Source of the DNA: a bacterium | GTDB lineage: Bacteria > Planctomycetota > Planctomycetia > Planctomycetales > Planctomycetaceae | Reading direction: 5' to 3' | Length of the DNA: 64,000 nt | Assembly (NCBI GenBank): GCA_016125225.1 | Contig: WGME01000003.1 | Location: 434,001 to 498,000, forward strand | Shown: piece after piece, positions 45,317-53,876 of the stretch | How positions within the stretch are numbered: the stretch's first letter is position 1 | Layout: every line of letters begins with the position of its first letter | Position numbers and translations under genes: made by a program | Notes under the pieces: model-generated | Seen by the model: only the letters and a program-made list of their open reading frames with translations | What the model was told of the DNA's origin: nothing | Databases searched by the model: none

Positions 45317-46612
45317 ATGGATCAACGCTGGCTGGGGATACTGATCGTCGTTGCGGCCTGGATTGTTGTCCGCACGTTGTTCGGCAAACGCCGAACGCAA
45401 CCTCGGTCATCCCGGTCAATCCACAAGGAGCGTTACGAACAGCAGCGTGTCCGTCCTGCCATTCGCGAGAAGCGCCCGCTGATAGTTGGCCGCAACAAAA
45501 GCCCACTTCTAGCGGTCGCATCACCCCCTCATTCCTTCGCTCATCGTGGCTTAAAACCAGGCACTTGGTACGATCTTTCGCAAGATGGCCGGAACGACGA
45601 ACTGGTCCGTCGTGGCTTGCCGGTCTTTCAGACGCCTGATGAACTCGCCGCATGGTTGAACGTCCCCGTCAACCGGCTGGCATGGCTGGCGTATCGTTGC
45701 ACGCGTGGCAACCTGCCCGGTGTGTCGCAGTCGCACTACGTCTACACCTGGAAGCCGAAACGAACTTACGGTTACCGATTGATTGAGAGTCCCAAGGCGA
45801 GTCTGAAAACCGTCCAGCGGCAGATCCTCACAGAGATTCTGGACCACTTGCTTGTCTCGGAAGCGGCACATGGGTTTCGCAAAGAACATTCGATCCTCAC
45901 CAACGCTCAACTCCATGTGAATGCTGCCGTCGTGGTCAAGTTCGACCTGAGCGACTTCTATCTCACGGTCCGCTCGGGTCGCATTACCAACCTCTTGCGG
46001 CGGGTCGGCTATTCCCGTGAAGTCGCCATCTGGCTGACACGGTTAACCACATCCACCATCCCCGGGAACTTGCCGCCACCACCGACCAATCCCATCGTGA
46101 TGTGGAACTATCGGCAACGTCATCTGCCACAGGGGGCACCCTCTTCGCCCGCGCTGGCGAACCTCGTCGCCTATCGACTCGATCAGCGATTGCTCGGCCT
46201 CGCCAAGTCCTTCGGCGCGAACTACACACGCTACGCTGATGACCTCACGTTTTCCGGCGATGAGTCGTTCGCTGCCGCTTTGCGGGCCTTCATTCCCTTG
46301 GTGGAAGCGATCATTCGCAGAGAGCGGTTCCAGTCGAACAACGCGAAGCGGCAGATTCTCCGACGGCATCAACGGCAGATCGTCGCAGGTGTCGTCGTGA
46401 ATGAGAAACCGAACTTCTGTCGCAAGGATTTCGATCGTCTCAAAGCGATCCTGCATCGTTGCGTGACACAGGGACCAGCAGCACAGAATCGCGATCAAAT
46501 CGAAGACTTTGCCGCCCATTTACGCGGCCGCATCGCCCATGTCCGGCAACTCAACCCGCAACGAGCCTTGAAGTTAGAATCGCTCTTCCAACGGATCGAC
46601 TGGCGGCGATAA
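45317..46612 (+). CDS. ret: retron reverse transcriptase with N-terminal membrane segment
   Basis: 431 residues from the ATG at 45317 (AGGTACAGGG upstream). Residues 6-22 (LGILIVVAAWIVVRTLF) form a hydrophobic helix followed by a basic stretch, so the enzyme may be membrane-anchored. RT motifs: GYRLIESPKASLKTVQRQIL, AHGFRKEHSILTNAQLHV with retron-type NAxxH (196-200), VVKFDLSDF (207-214), LPQGAPSSPALANL, and YTRYADDLTFSGD with catalytic YADD (306-309). The retron VTG motif appears as VAG (356-358) in IVAGVVVNEKPNF. A retron RT copies part of its own msr-msd RNA into a branched RNA-DNA hybrid; known retrons are anti-phage systems. The paired RNA lies directly upstream. Confidence 0.93.
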   Translation: MDQRWLGILIVVAAWIVVRTLFGKRRTQPRSSRSIHKERYEQQRVRPAIREKRPLIVGRNKSPLLAVASPPHSFAHRGLKPGTWYDLSQDGRNDELVRRGLPVFQTPDELAAWLNVPVNRLAWLAYRCTRGNLPGVSQSHYVYTWKPKRTYGYRLIESPKASLKTVQRQILTEILDHLLVSEAAHGFRKEHSILTNAQLHVNAAVVVKFDLSDFYLTVRSGRITNLLRRVGYSREVAIWLTRLTTSTIPGNLPPPPTNPIVMWNYRQRHLPQGAPSSPALANLVAYRLDQRLLGLAKSFGANYTRYADDLTFSGDESFAAALRAFIPLVEAIIRRERFQSNNAKRQILRRHQRQIVAGVVVNEKPNFCRKDFDRLKAILHRCVTQGPAAQNRDQIEDFAAHLRGRIAHVRQLNPQRALKLESLFQRIDWRR

Positions 46613-46671
46613 TGTAGTGAACCCGCCGTCGCCTCGTTACGTTCTATGTGAGAGACGACACGGAGACCACT

Positions 46672-46697
46672 GCCCCCGGTTGCGAGCAACCAGGGGC
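46672..46697. terminator. hairpin between the RT gene and the next membrane gene
   Basis: GCCCCCGGTTG (46672-46682) pairs with CAACCAGGGGC (46687-46697) over 11 positions with one mismatch and a CGAG loop. No T run follows on either strand, so it may slow rather than end transcription between the RT gene and the gene at 46723. Confidence 0.4.
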
Positions 46698-46722
46698 TAA
46701 GTGAGCAAGGAACAGATTTCGC

Positions 46723-47475
46723 GTGCTGGAAATCCTGCATTTCCTGATGCCATGGAAGCTGCTGGCGTTACTGCTGAAGCCGCTGGTACGTATCGTTCTG
46801 GGAGTGGTTGCCGTTCCGCTGAGTAAGCTATTTCTGCATCGAGTGGTGCGGTTGCAGGAACTCGATCAGGAACTGGAACGCGACTTGACATCCTGGATTC
46901 GGGGTTCGTTCCTGCTGCTGATCGCAACGGCCAACATGGAGGGCACGTTCTTTAAATGGGTGCCGATCGAATGGCGGGCCGAGCACGTGTTCATCATCGG
47001 CATGCGATTGATGCTGGCCATCGGTGTGATTGAAGGGATGCCCGACCAGGCGTTGTTCGCCATCATTCATCCTGGTCCGCCAAAGTTCCACATGCAATGG
47101 CGTGCCCCGTGGCAATCGTTTAAGGCATACCTGCCATCCTTGTTCAAGGGCCTCGTCTGTCAGCATCTCAACCGTTCATCGCCGGTGCTTGCCATCCTCA
47201 CGGTCTTCTTCGCGGGAACAACCGGTTGGGTTTGTTACGGACTGGCCATCACCAATTACCTGATCATCGGCCTGGTCTCGTCACGCGATCGCGCCATTGA
47301 TGTGCTGCGGAAATTCGACAAGGCTGTCGCTGAACGCCGTCACGATCTGAAAGAGGAATTGCACACGGAATCGGAACTCTCGCCCGAACAGCGCGTGCAA
47401 GCCCTTGATCAACCGGAATCGTTTGCGAACCTTACTGACCTGACGGAAGCGGCGGCGTCATCTGCAGAACCTTAA
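46723..47475 (+). CDS. membrane protein of unknown function downstream of the retron
   Basis: 250 residues from the GTG at 46723, with AAGGAAC upstream. Hydrophobic segments lie at about 5-40, 60-80, 90-108 and 150-185. The soluble C-terminal region (about 195-250) is acidic (ERRHDLKEELHTESELSPEQ). No family recognised. It lies 110 bases after the retron RT on the same strand, so it might be an effector, since some retrons use membrane proteins. It could equally be an unrelated conserved gene. Its last 44 bases overlap the 3' end of the convergent prolyl oligopeptidase gene. Confidence 0.75.
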   Translation: MLEILHFLMPWKLLALLLKPLVRIVLGVVAVPLSKLFLHRVVRLQELDQELERDLTSWIRGSFLLLIATANMEGTFFKWVPIEWRAEHVFIIGMRLMLAIGVIEGMPDQALFAIIHPGPPKFHMQWRAPWQSFKAYLPSLFKGLVCQHLNRSSPVLAILTVFFAGTTGWVCYGLAITNYLIIGLVSSRDRAIDVLRKFDKAVAERRHDLKEELHTESELSPEQRVQALDQPESFANLTDLTEAAASSAEP

Positions 47476-49579
47476 CCAGAAACGCCATCTGATCGGCCGT
47501 CTCTTCGATAATCTTCGCCGTCGGTTTGCCCGATCCATGACCGGCCCGCGTTTCAATGCGGATGAGCACGGGATTTGGTCCGACGTGGTTGGCCTGCAAG
47601 CGGGCCGCAAATTTGAAGCTGTGGCCCGGCACCACGCGGTCATCGGTATCAGCAGTGGTCACCAATGTCGCGGGATAAGACGTGCCCGGCTTCAAATTGT
47701 GATAGGGCGAATAGGCATGCAACGCGGCAAACTCTTCGGCATTGTTGTCGGCCGAGCCGTAATCATCGACCCAGAAGCGGCCAGCGGTGAAACGATGGAA
47801 CCGTAGCATGTCCATCACACCGACGGCCGGTAATGCCGCGGCATACAGATCCGGCCGTTGTGTGATACACGCCCCCACCAGCAATCCGCCGTTGCTGCCC
47901 CCCTGAATCGCGAGCTTCTTCGAGGATGTGTATTTCTCCGCGATCAGCCATTCCGCACAGGCGATGAAGTCGTCGAAGACGTTCTGCTTGTTGAGCTTGG
48001 TCCCGGCCCGATGCCAGTCTTCGCCGTACTCACCACCACCGCGCAGATTGGCAACGGCATAGACACCGCCAAGTTCGAGCCACAACACACGTGACACGCT
48101 GAAGCCCGGCGTTAACGGGATGTTGAACCCACCGTATCCATAGAGCAACGTCGGCTGCTGGCCGTTAAGTTCCAAACCTTTTTTATAGGTCAGAAACATC
48201 GGCACCTTGGTGCCATCCTGGCTGGCGACGAAGACCTGCTTCGTCTCGTAATCTTCGGGCCGCATATCAACGTTCGCCCGCCGCAGCAGCGTGCTTTCGC
48301 CAGTCTGCAGATCGTAACGATAGATGCTCGGCGGTGTGGCGAAGCTGGAGTAGCTATAAAACGTTTCGGTGGCGTCACGTTTCCCTCCAAATCCACTAGC
48401 GGAACCAAGCCCTTCGAACTGCACATCACGGAGGAACTCGCCCGCCGTATTGACGACACGCACCTGCGTGACGGCATCTTTGAGATAGGTCGTGAAAAAC
48501 TGATCACCCAGCAGGTGAACTTCATCGAGCACCTCGGATCGCGTGGCGATCACTTCCCGCCAATGTTCGGGGGCAGGTTGCTCAATGTTGATCGCGACGA
48601 CACGCTTTTTCGGGGCTTCGCGATCGGTCTTGAAGTAGAAGACTCCGTCATCGTTGCCGATGAACGAATACTCGTGATCAAAGTTGCCCACGAGATGCGT
48701 TGCCGGGGCCAGCAGGTCCGACACCGATTTGTAATAGACGCGGTACTTATCGTCGGTCCCCACCCAGGTGGTGATCACAACGTACACCCCATCTTCAGTC
48801 ACTTCCGCCTGATATCCCCATTCCGGATGGTCGGGCTGCTCGAACAACAAATGATCTGCACTTTGCGGCGTGCCAAGCTTGTGCAGATAGACCTTCTGGT
48901 TGAGATTCAGGCTTTGAAATGCGGCATCGGCTGCCGGCTCGGGATAACGGGCATAGATGAAGCCGCTACCGTCTTTGAGCCAGGTTGGCGTGTTGAACTT
49001 GATCCAATGGAGTTCATCGGCGAGATGCTCCTTCGTCTCGACGTTCAGCACCTTCCAGGTTCGCCAATCAGAACCGGCATCCTGCACACCATAAATGAGG
49101 TACTTACCATCGTCGCTGAAGGCCGTCCCCGATAACGCCACCGTGCCATCTTTCGACCAGGCATTCGGATCAATCAGCACCTGTGGTTCGGCGGTCAACG
49201 TCTCCTGCGTATAGAGCACGAACTGATTCTGCAGACCGTTGTTCTTGTAGAAGACATACCGCGGTCCCTGTTTCGAAGGGGCCGAGAACTTCTCATAATT
49301 CCACAGCTTCGTCAGCCGTTGTTCGAGTGCCTGCCGCTCGGGGATGTCCTTGAGATAGGCGAATGTTACTTCGTTCTGGGCGGCGACCCATGCGGCAACA
49401 TCGGGATTGGTGCGAACATCGTCTTCCAGCCACCGATAGGGATCGGCAACTTTGGTACCGTGATAATCATCGACCTGTTCAACGGTTTTGGTAGCGGGGT
49501 AGCTCACATCAGCTCCTGTAACCACGGCGGTGAACAGAATCGAGGCCCATAATCCGTTCCAGGCATCCACACGCCGCAT
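47432..49579 (-). CDS. prolyl oligopeptidase (S9A family), probably exported
   Basis: 715 residues from the ATG at 49579, which starts a signal-like segment (WNGLWASILFTAVVTGADV). The seven-bladed propeller region opens with DDYHGTKVADPYRWLEDD, an S9A hallmark. The catalytic domain contains the Ser in QGGSNGGLLVG, Asp in TTADTDDRVVP and His in RAGHGSGKP. It cuts short peptides after proline, here probably in the periplasm. A strong dispersed palindrome lies upstream in the divergent region. Confidence 0.94.
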   Translation of the reverse strand: MRRVDAWNGLWASILFTAVVTGADVSYPATKTVEQVDDYHGTKVADPYRWLEDDVRTNPDVAAWVAAQNEVTFAYLKDIPERQALEQRLTKLWNYEKFSAPSKQGPRYVFYKNNGLQNQFVLYTQETLTAEPQVLIDPNAWSKDGTVALSGTAFSDDGKYLIYGVQDAGSDWRTWKVLNVETKEHLADELHWIKFNTPTWLKDGSGFIYARYPEPAADAAFQSLNLNQKVYLHKLGTPQSADHLLFEQPDHPEWGYQAEVTEDGVYVVITTWVGTDDKYRVYYKSVSDLLAPATHLVGNFDHEYSFIGNDDGVFYFKTDREAPKKRVVAINIEQPAPEHWREVIATRSEVLDEVHLLGDQFFTTYLKDAVTQVRVVNTAGEFLRDVQFEGLGSASGFGGKRDATETFYSYSSFATPPSIYRYDLQTGESTLLRRANVDMRPEDYETKQVFVASQDGTKVPMFLTYKKGLELNGQQPTLLYGYGGFNIPLTPGFSVSRVLWLELGGVYAVANLRGGGEYGEDWHRAGTKLNKQNVFDDFIACAEWLIAEKYTSSKKLAIQGGSNGGLLVGACITQRPDLYAAALPAVGVMDMLRFHRFTAGRFWVDDYGSADNNAEEFAALHAYSPYHNLKPGTSYPATLVTTADTDDRVVPGHSFKFAARLQANHVGPNPVLIRIETRAGHGSGKPTAKIIEETADQMAFLVKVLQMTPPLPSGQ

Positions 49580-49646
49580 GGTTTGTCTTTCATTGGTGTT
49601 CGATGAATGTGACATTCGAGTTGATCGCGACAACAACACGCTTGGT

Positions 49647-49676
49647 GACGCCCAGGGATAGCGATCCCTGGGCGTC
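49647..49676. repeat. dispersed palindrome with 13-bp stem
   Basis: GACGCCCAGGGAT (49647-49659) pairs perfectly with ATCCCTGGGCGTC (49664-49676) around AGCG. Its 22-base centre matches the element at 36269-36290 at 20 positions. It lies between divergent genes, where a terminator has no obvious use, so a REP-like repeat is the simplest reading. Confidence 0.6.
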
Positions 49677-49779
49677 TTGATCAACCGGAAACGCAATCAA
49701 TCTGTTCATGGTTCGACATCATCGCTCTTGTTACGATGATGGCGTTATTGTGGTCACTTGCACGGGGAATGGAAAGCTC

Positions 49780-50493
49780 ATGAGTTTGCTGCAGGGATGC
49801 ACACATGATCCGGAGACACTGCTTAGCCGGTTGGGTGAGAAGGTGCTGGTTACCGATTTCGATGGCACGATGACCGCCGTCGATTTCTTCGATGTGGTCC
49901 TGAACCATGTCCCGACCGAGACCATGCCCAATTATTGGGGGCAATGCGTCGCTGGGGAGTTGACCCATGTCGCCGCGCTCAATGGCATCTTTCAGCACGC
50001 CCCGCGCGATCTCACCACGCTCGCTCACTGGATTCCCGAGACGCAGCTCGATCCCGAGACGCCACACGCTATCAACACACTGAAGTCGCACGGTTGGAGC
50101 GTGCTGGTCGTTTCGGCCGGCAGTATCTGGTACATCGAACAGATTCTTTCCGCGGTGATCGACGACATTGAAATCATCGCCAACCCCGGCGGTTATGATG
50201 CCGAGACGGGTTTATGGATGGGTTGGCCACCAAGCGAGTTGCCGTGGTATCACGCCCACTTCGGCATCGACAAAGCCCGGATTCTGCGGTGGTTGATGGA
50301 TACGGGGAAGACCGTAGCTTTCGCGGGTGATGGACGGCCCGATCTGGCAGCCGCCTGCGTCGATGGGGTGGCGCAGAACTTTGCAAAAAGTTGGCTGGCT
50401 TCCCAACTCTCTGAGGCGCATCTGTCGTACATTCCCTTTGAACGCTGGTCCGAGATTGCTCGCCACTTGGCAGCGACCGACAGAACTCGTTAG
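49780..50493 (+). CDS. HAD-superfamily phosphatase (MtnX/phosphoserine-phosphatase-like)
   Basis: 237 residues from the ATG at 49780, with GGAAAG upstream. HAD motif I is VTDFDGTMT with the nucleophile Asp, motif II is VLVVSAGS, and motif IV is VAFAGDGRPDLAAA. The cap insertion and sequence between motifs resemble the HAD-IB group that includes MtnX of methionine salvage and phosphoserine phosphatase. No mtn or ser genes are nearby, so the substrate is open. Confidence 0.83.
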   Translation: MSLLQGCTHDPETLLSRLGEKVLVTDFDGTMTAVDFFDVVLNHVPTETMPNYWGQCVAGELTHVAALNGIFQHAPRDLTTLAHWIPETQLDPETPHAINTLKSHGWSVLVVSAGSIWYIEQILSAVIDDIEIIANPGGYDAETGLWMGWPPSELPWYHAHFGIDKARILRWLMDTGKTVAFAGDGRPDLAAACVDGVAQNFAKSWLASQLSEAHLSYIPFERWSEIARHLAATDRTR

Positions 50494-50584
50494 CCTATAA
50501 CTGACAACTGTCTCAATTTTTCTCAGCACATCGATCGTTGTTGCGGCCACTACAGACCGAGTGCCCGGCCAGGGATGCAGGAAT

Positions 50585-51301
50585 ATGTCCGAAAAACTCA
50601 AGGTCTATGGTTGTCTGTTGCTCCTGATTGTGGGGTGCGATACCAACTCCGGCCCGCCGGCCAGTGGTCCTTCCGCCACCGAAGGGTACGGTGGTTATGG
50701 CGGATACGGGGGGTATGGTGATTATGGTTATGTCGATCCGGCTCAAGTCGAATTCAAAGATCAGGTAATAAATCAGCCCGCGCCCATGACGCCACTGCTG
50801 GATCTGGTCTTAACGACGGTCGAAGGTGAGCCACGGACCTTGCGGGAATTGCAATCGGACCAGAATCTTATTGTGGTGGTGACACGCGGATTCTCCGGTG
50901 CAATCTGCCCGTACTGTTCCACGCAAACATCCCGGTTGATTGCGAATTTCAAAGAGATTCAGGCCCGCCATGCCGCGGTCGTGGTCATTCACCCGTTGCA
51001 GCAGGAAACGGATCGCCCACGTGCTCCGGAATTCCTCGCCCGTGTGAACGAGATCAACTCGCAACCGAAAGAAACCACTACGCCGTTTCCCTTCGTGCTG
51101 GATGTGGGACTGAAGGCGGTCGATGCCCTCGCCATTCGTAAAGATTTGTCGAAACCCGCCACCTATATTCTGGATCGAACAGGGACGGTACGGTTTGCTT
51201 ATGTGGGTGAAACACTGGCTGATCGCCCTTCGATCAAGGCAATCTTGCAGCAACTGGACGCCATTAACGCGGAAGTCTCTGCGACAACTTCGGCGGAGTA
51301 A
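50585..51301 (+). CDS. thioredoxin-fold (AhpC/Redoxin-like) lipoprotein
   Basis: 238 residues from the ATG at 50585 (AGGA upstream). Lipobox LIVGC at about residues 14-18, then a striking Gly-Tyr repeat (GYGGYGGYGGYGDYGY, about residues 35-50). The peroxiredoxin/redoxin-like domain follows, with redox motif CPYC in FSGAICPYCSTQTSRLI and the C-terminal ATYILDRTGTVRFAYVG. It probably acts in thiol or peroxide chemistry at the membrane surface. Followed 36 bases later by a Ser/Thr kinase gene. Confidence 0.85.
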   Translation: MSEKLKVYGCLLLLIVGCDTNSGPPASGPSATEGYGGYGGYGGYGDYGYVDPAQVEFKDQVINQPAPMTPLLDLVLTTVEGEPRTLRELQSDQNLIVVVTRGFSGAICPYCSTQTSRLIANFKEIQARHAAVVVIHPLQQETDRPRAPEFLARVNEINSQPKETTTPFPFVLDVGLKAVDALAIRKDLSKPATYILDRTGTVRFAYVGETLADRPSIKAILQQLDAINAEVSATTSAE

Positions 51302-51337
51302 CTCTGGTCGACGCGGTTCTCTGGCACGTTGCACACC

Positions 51338-53185
51338 ATGAGTGACTTGAATCCATCAGCCAGCCAGGAAGCGACCGACTCGGCGATCGTTGATCCGTTT
51401 CTGGATGCGGCCACACGCGCCGGATTTATCGCTCCGGAAAAGGCCCTGCAGTTACAGACCGAAGCCTTCGGCCTGGGGATGACGACGTCACGGGCCGCCT
51501 TGAATCAAGGCGTGATGAACGCCGATCAGGTCGATGTCGTCGAATCGCTCCTCAATCCCAAAGAACTCGTGGCCGGCTACGAAATTGTTTCGTTGCTGGG
51601 CCAGGGGGGCATGGGTGTCGTCTATCGCGCCCGGCAACTCGCCTTCGATCGCGATGTTGCCTTGAAGATGATTCGTGTCGGGCAGGCCAAGCCATCCACG
51701 CTGGCACGCTTTGAACATGAAGCCAAAACGATCGGCCGCTTCTCGCATCCGCATATCGTTACGGCATTCGATTTTGGGCGCACGGAAGGCCGTTTGTATC
51801 TGGCGATGGAATACCTCAAGGGGCAGGATGCCGATCAATTTCTCAAGCGACAAGGCCCATTGCCGGAGTCGATCGCCTGGGGTTTAGTCCGCCAGACCGC
51901 GATTGGTTTAACGTATGCGGCAGAGCAGGGAGTGGCCCACCGTGACATCAAACCAGCAAACCTGCTGCTGATTGATCCACCACAGGGGATGTCGTTTGCT
52001 GCTGGATTGCCCTTTGTCAAAATCGCCGACTTCGGCTTGGCATTGCTCACCGAAGGTCTCGATGATCACACGCGGCTCACGATGGAGAATACCACCGTGG
52101 GAAGTCCGCCCTACATGGCTCCGGAACAACTCAACGGGCGGGGGATTGATCATCGGGCCGACATCTATGCTCTGGGGGCTACGGCGTATCATCTCTTATG
52201 CGGCCAGCCTCCCTTTCAGGGCTTGCCCCTCGCCCAACTCTTAACTCAGAAACTGCACGGCGAGCCCACACCGCTGCGGCAGTTGCGTCCCGATCTTTCC
52301 GAGGCCAGCTATCGCGCCGTGGAAAGTCTAATGCAGCGTGATGTCGCACGGCGCACGCCCGACTATGCCCAAGTCATTGCAGTGTGTGATGAGATCCTCG
52401 GTCTCCAGTCGACCGCGCTGGCATCAACACCACCCGCCTCTGAGACGGTGTCTCTCCCGTCGCTACGTACCGTCAGCCTGCCGCGATCGCGTTGGCCTTA
52501 CGTGATCGCGTCTGGTCTTCTATTGCTAATGTTATGCCTGACGTCGGTATTCCTGTTCATTCCACGAACACCATCCAAGGCGGCCGGGTTGCGTAATTGG
52601 GTACCAACCGGTTGGGCCACCCATTGCTTTGATGGTCGCTCGTTGAAGGATTGGAAAACGATTCGTGGCTTCTGGCTGCCCGGTCAGAACGACGGTGAAG
52701 GCGGCCTGGTGCTCGCTGGACGGGGTGTCACTTCACATCGACTGAGCCGGGACGATGGCAAGCCCCTCTCCGGTTTTCGCCTGCTGGCCTTGGGGCAACT
52801 GCATCAGGCCGATGTCCTCGAAATCCAGTTCCCCGCTCACCAGTCGCCAGAGCTAGCCGGCATTTGCCAGTTGACTCCCACTCAGATTTGCTGGGGCCTG
52901 CGGCGTGCCGCGACCGGTCCCCTGGATGAAGTCATCGCCGAACGCTCGCTCACCGCACCAGCCAGCACTTTCCACGAATTTCGCTTTGAATGGCAGGGGG
53001 GCGAATGGCTGGTCTATTTCGATGGTGAGCTGCTGGCCGCTCAGCACATCGCAACGTGGACTTCGCAGGAATTTCGCCTGGCAGCCGAAAGCTCGCAGTC
53101 CAGTGAAGACGCCGCGGCCTGGTTCAGCGATGTGGTTCTCGAAGAACTCGGCCCGCCACGTGGCAATCGGCCGCCAACTCCCTAA
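51338..53185 (+). CDS. transmembrane Ser/Thr protein kinase with sandwich-type external domain
   Basis: 615 residues from the ATG at 51338. Kinase domain at about 81-350: glycine loop LLGQGGMGVVYRA, Lys110, HRDIKPANLL starting at His201, DFG with Asp231 and GSPPYMAPEQL. A single transmembrane helix (about 386-408) leads to an external domain of about 200 residues. That domain starts GWATHCFDGRSLKDWKTIRG and ends AAWFSDVVLEEL, resembling the DUF1080/LamG-like sandwich (3-keto-disaccharide hydrolase family). It could sense a carbohydrate or other ligand outside the cell. Substrates unknown. Confidence 0.9.
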   Translation: MSDLNPSASQEATDSAIVDPFLDAATRAGFIAPEKALQLQTEAFGLGMTTSRAALNQGVMNADQVDVVESLLNPKELVAGYEIVSLLGQGGMGVVYRARQLAFDRDVALKMIRVGQAKPSTLARFEHEAKTIGRFSHPHIVTAFDFGRTEGRLYLAMEYLKGQDADQFLKRQGPLPESIAWGLVRQTAIGLTYAAEQGVAHRDIKPANLLLIDPPQGMSFAAGLPFVKIADFGLALLTEGLDDHTRLTMENTTVGSPPYMAPEQLNGRGIDHRADIYALGATAYHLLCGQPPFQGLPLAQLLTQKLHGEPTPLRQLRPDLSEASYRAVESLMQRDVARRTPDYAQVIAVCDEILGLQSTALASTPPASETVSLPSLRTVSLPRSRWPYVIASGLLLLMLCLTSVFLFIPRTPSKAAGLRNWVPTGWATHCFDGRSLKDWKTIRGFWLPGQNDGEGGLVLAGRGVTSHRLSRDDGKPLSGFRLLALGQLHQADVLEIQFPAHQSPELAGICQLTPTQICWGLRRAATGPLDEVIAERSLTAPASTFHEFRFEWQGGEWLVYFDGELLAAQHIATWTSQEFRLAAESSQSSEDAAAWFSDVVLEELGPPRGNRPPTP

Positions 53186-53238
53186 AATAGGCCAGCCGCT
53201 CATGGCCCAAAAATTCGCAGCCAGCAGGATGAGACGAT

Positions 53239-53844
53239 ATGGATAAGCCCGCTGTGACCTCAGTGCCTCTCGCTCCCGTCATCCAACAACGGTGGAGCCC
53301 GGTGGCGTTTTCTTCCAAGCCGATTCCACAGACAACACTGGCTGCCCTGTTTGAAGCGGCCCGCTGGGCACCATCATCGTACAACGAGCAACCGTGGGTC
53401 TTCTGCGTGGCGACGCAAGACCAGCCGACCGAATTTCAAGCCCTGCTCGGTTGCCTCATGGAAGCCAATCAGCAATGGGCCAAACATGCCTATTGCCTGG
53501 TCCTTTCCTGTGCCCAGTTGAGTTATGCCCGCAACAACAGCCGGAACCGCCATGCCGGTCACGACGTGGGTCTGGCCACGCAGAACCTGCTGTTGCAGGC
53601 GACCGCCGAAGGCTTGGTATGCCATCCCATGGGAGGCTTCGACATCGGCAAGACGCGGACGGCGTTATCGATCCCCGAGACACACGAGCCGATGGCCGCG
53701 ATTGCAATCGGCTACCCGGCCGAAGATCTGAAGTCGTTCAGTGACGATTTGCAGCAACGCGAACTGGGTGCCCGCGTCCGCAAACCGCTGACCGACATGG
53801 TCTTCACCGGCACGTGGGGCAAATATGCCGGGCCGTTTGCGTAA
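53239..53844 (+). CDS. nitroreductase-family flavoprotein
   Basis: 201 residues, cytoplasmic, FMN-dependent reductase family. Conserved segments are RWSPVAFSSKPIP, AARWAPSSYNEQPWVF (FMN-binding Arg and Ser region), DVGLATQNLLLQATAEGL and HPMGGFDIGKTR. The C-terminus AIAIGYPAEDL is also typical. Physiological substrate unknown; members reduce nitro compounds, quinones or flavins. The gene starts 54 bases after the kinase gene. Confidence 0.92.
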   Translation: MDKPAVTSVPLAPVIQQRWSPVAFSSKPIPQTTLAALFEAARWAPSSYNEQPWVFCVATQDQPTEFQALLGCLMEANQQWAKHAYCLVLSCAQLSYARNNSRNRHAGHDVGLATQNLLLQATAEGLVCHPMGGFDIGKTRTALSIPETHEPMAAIAIGYPAEDLKSFSDDLQQRELGARVRKPLTDMVFTGTWGKYAGPFA

Positions 53845-53876
53845 ACAAATATCGGATTTTCACAGGAATGGATTTC

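Noticed and set aside
44578-45639. Plus-strand frame of 353 codons across the M50 gene and the retron RNA
   Set aside because: It crosses the HELGH-containing gene in antisense and the structured a1/a2 region; no domain or start signal supports it.
49647-49676. Strong hairpin as a terminator
   Set aside because: It lies between two divergent genes where nothing needs terminating, and a related copy occurs at 36269.
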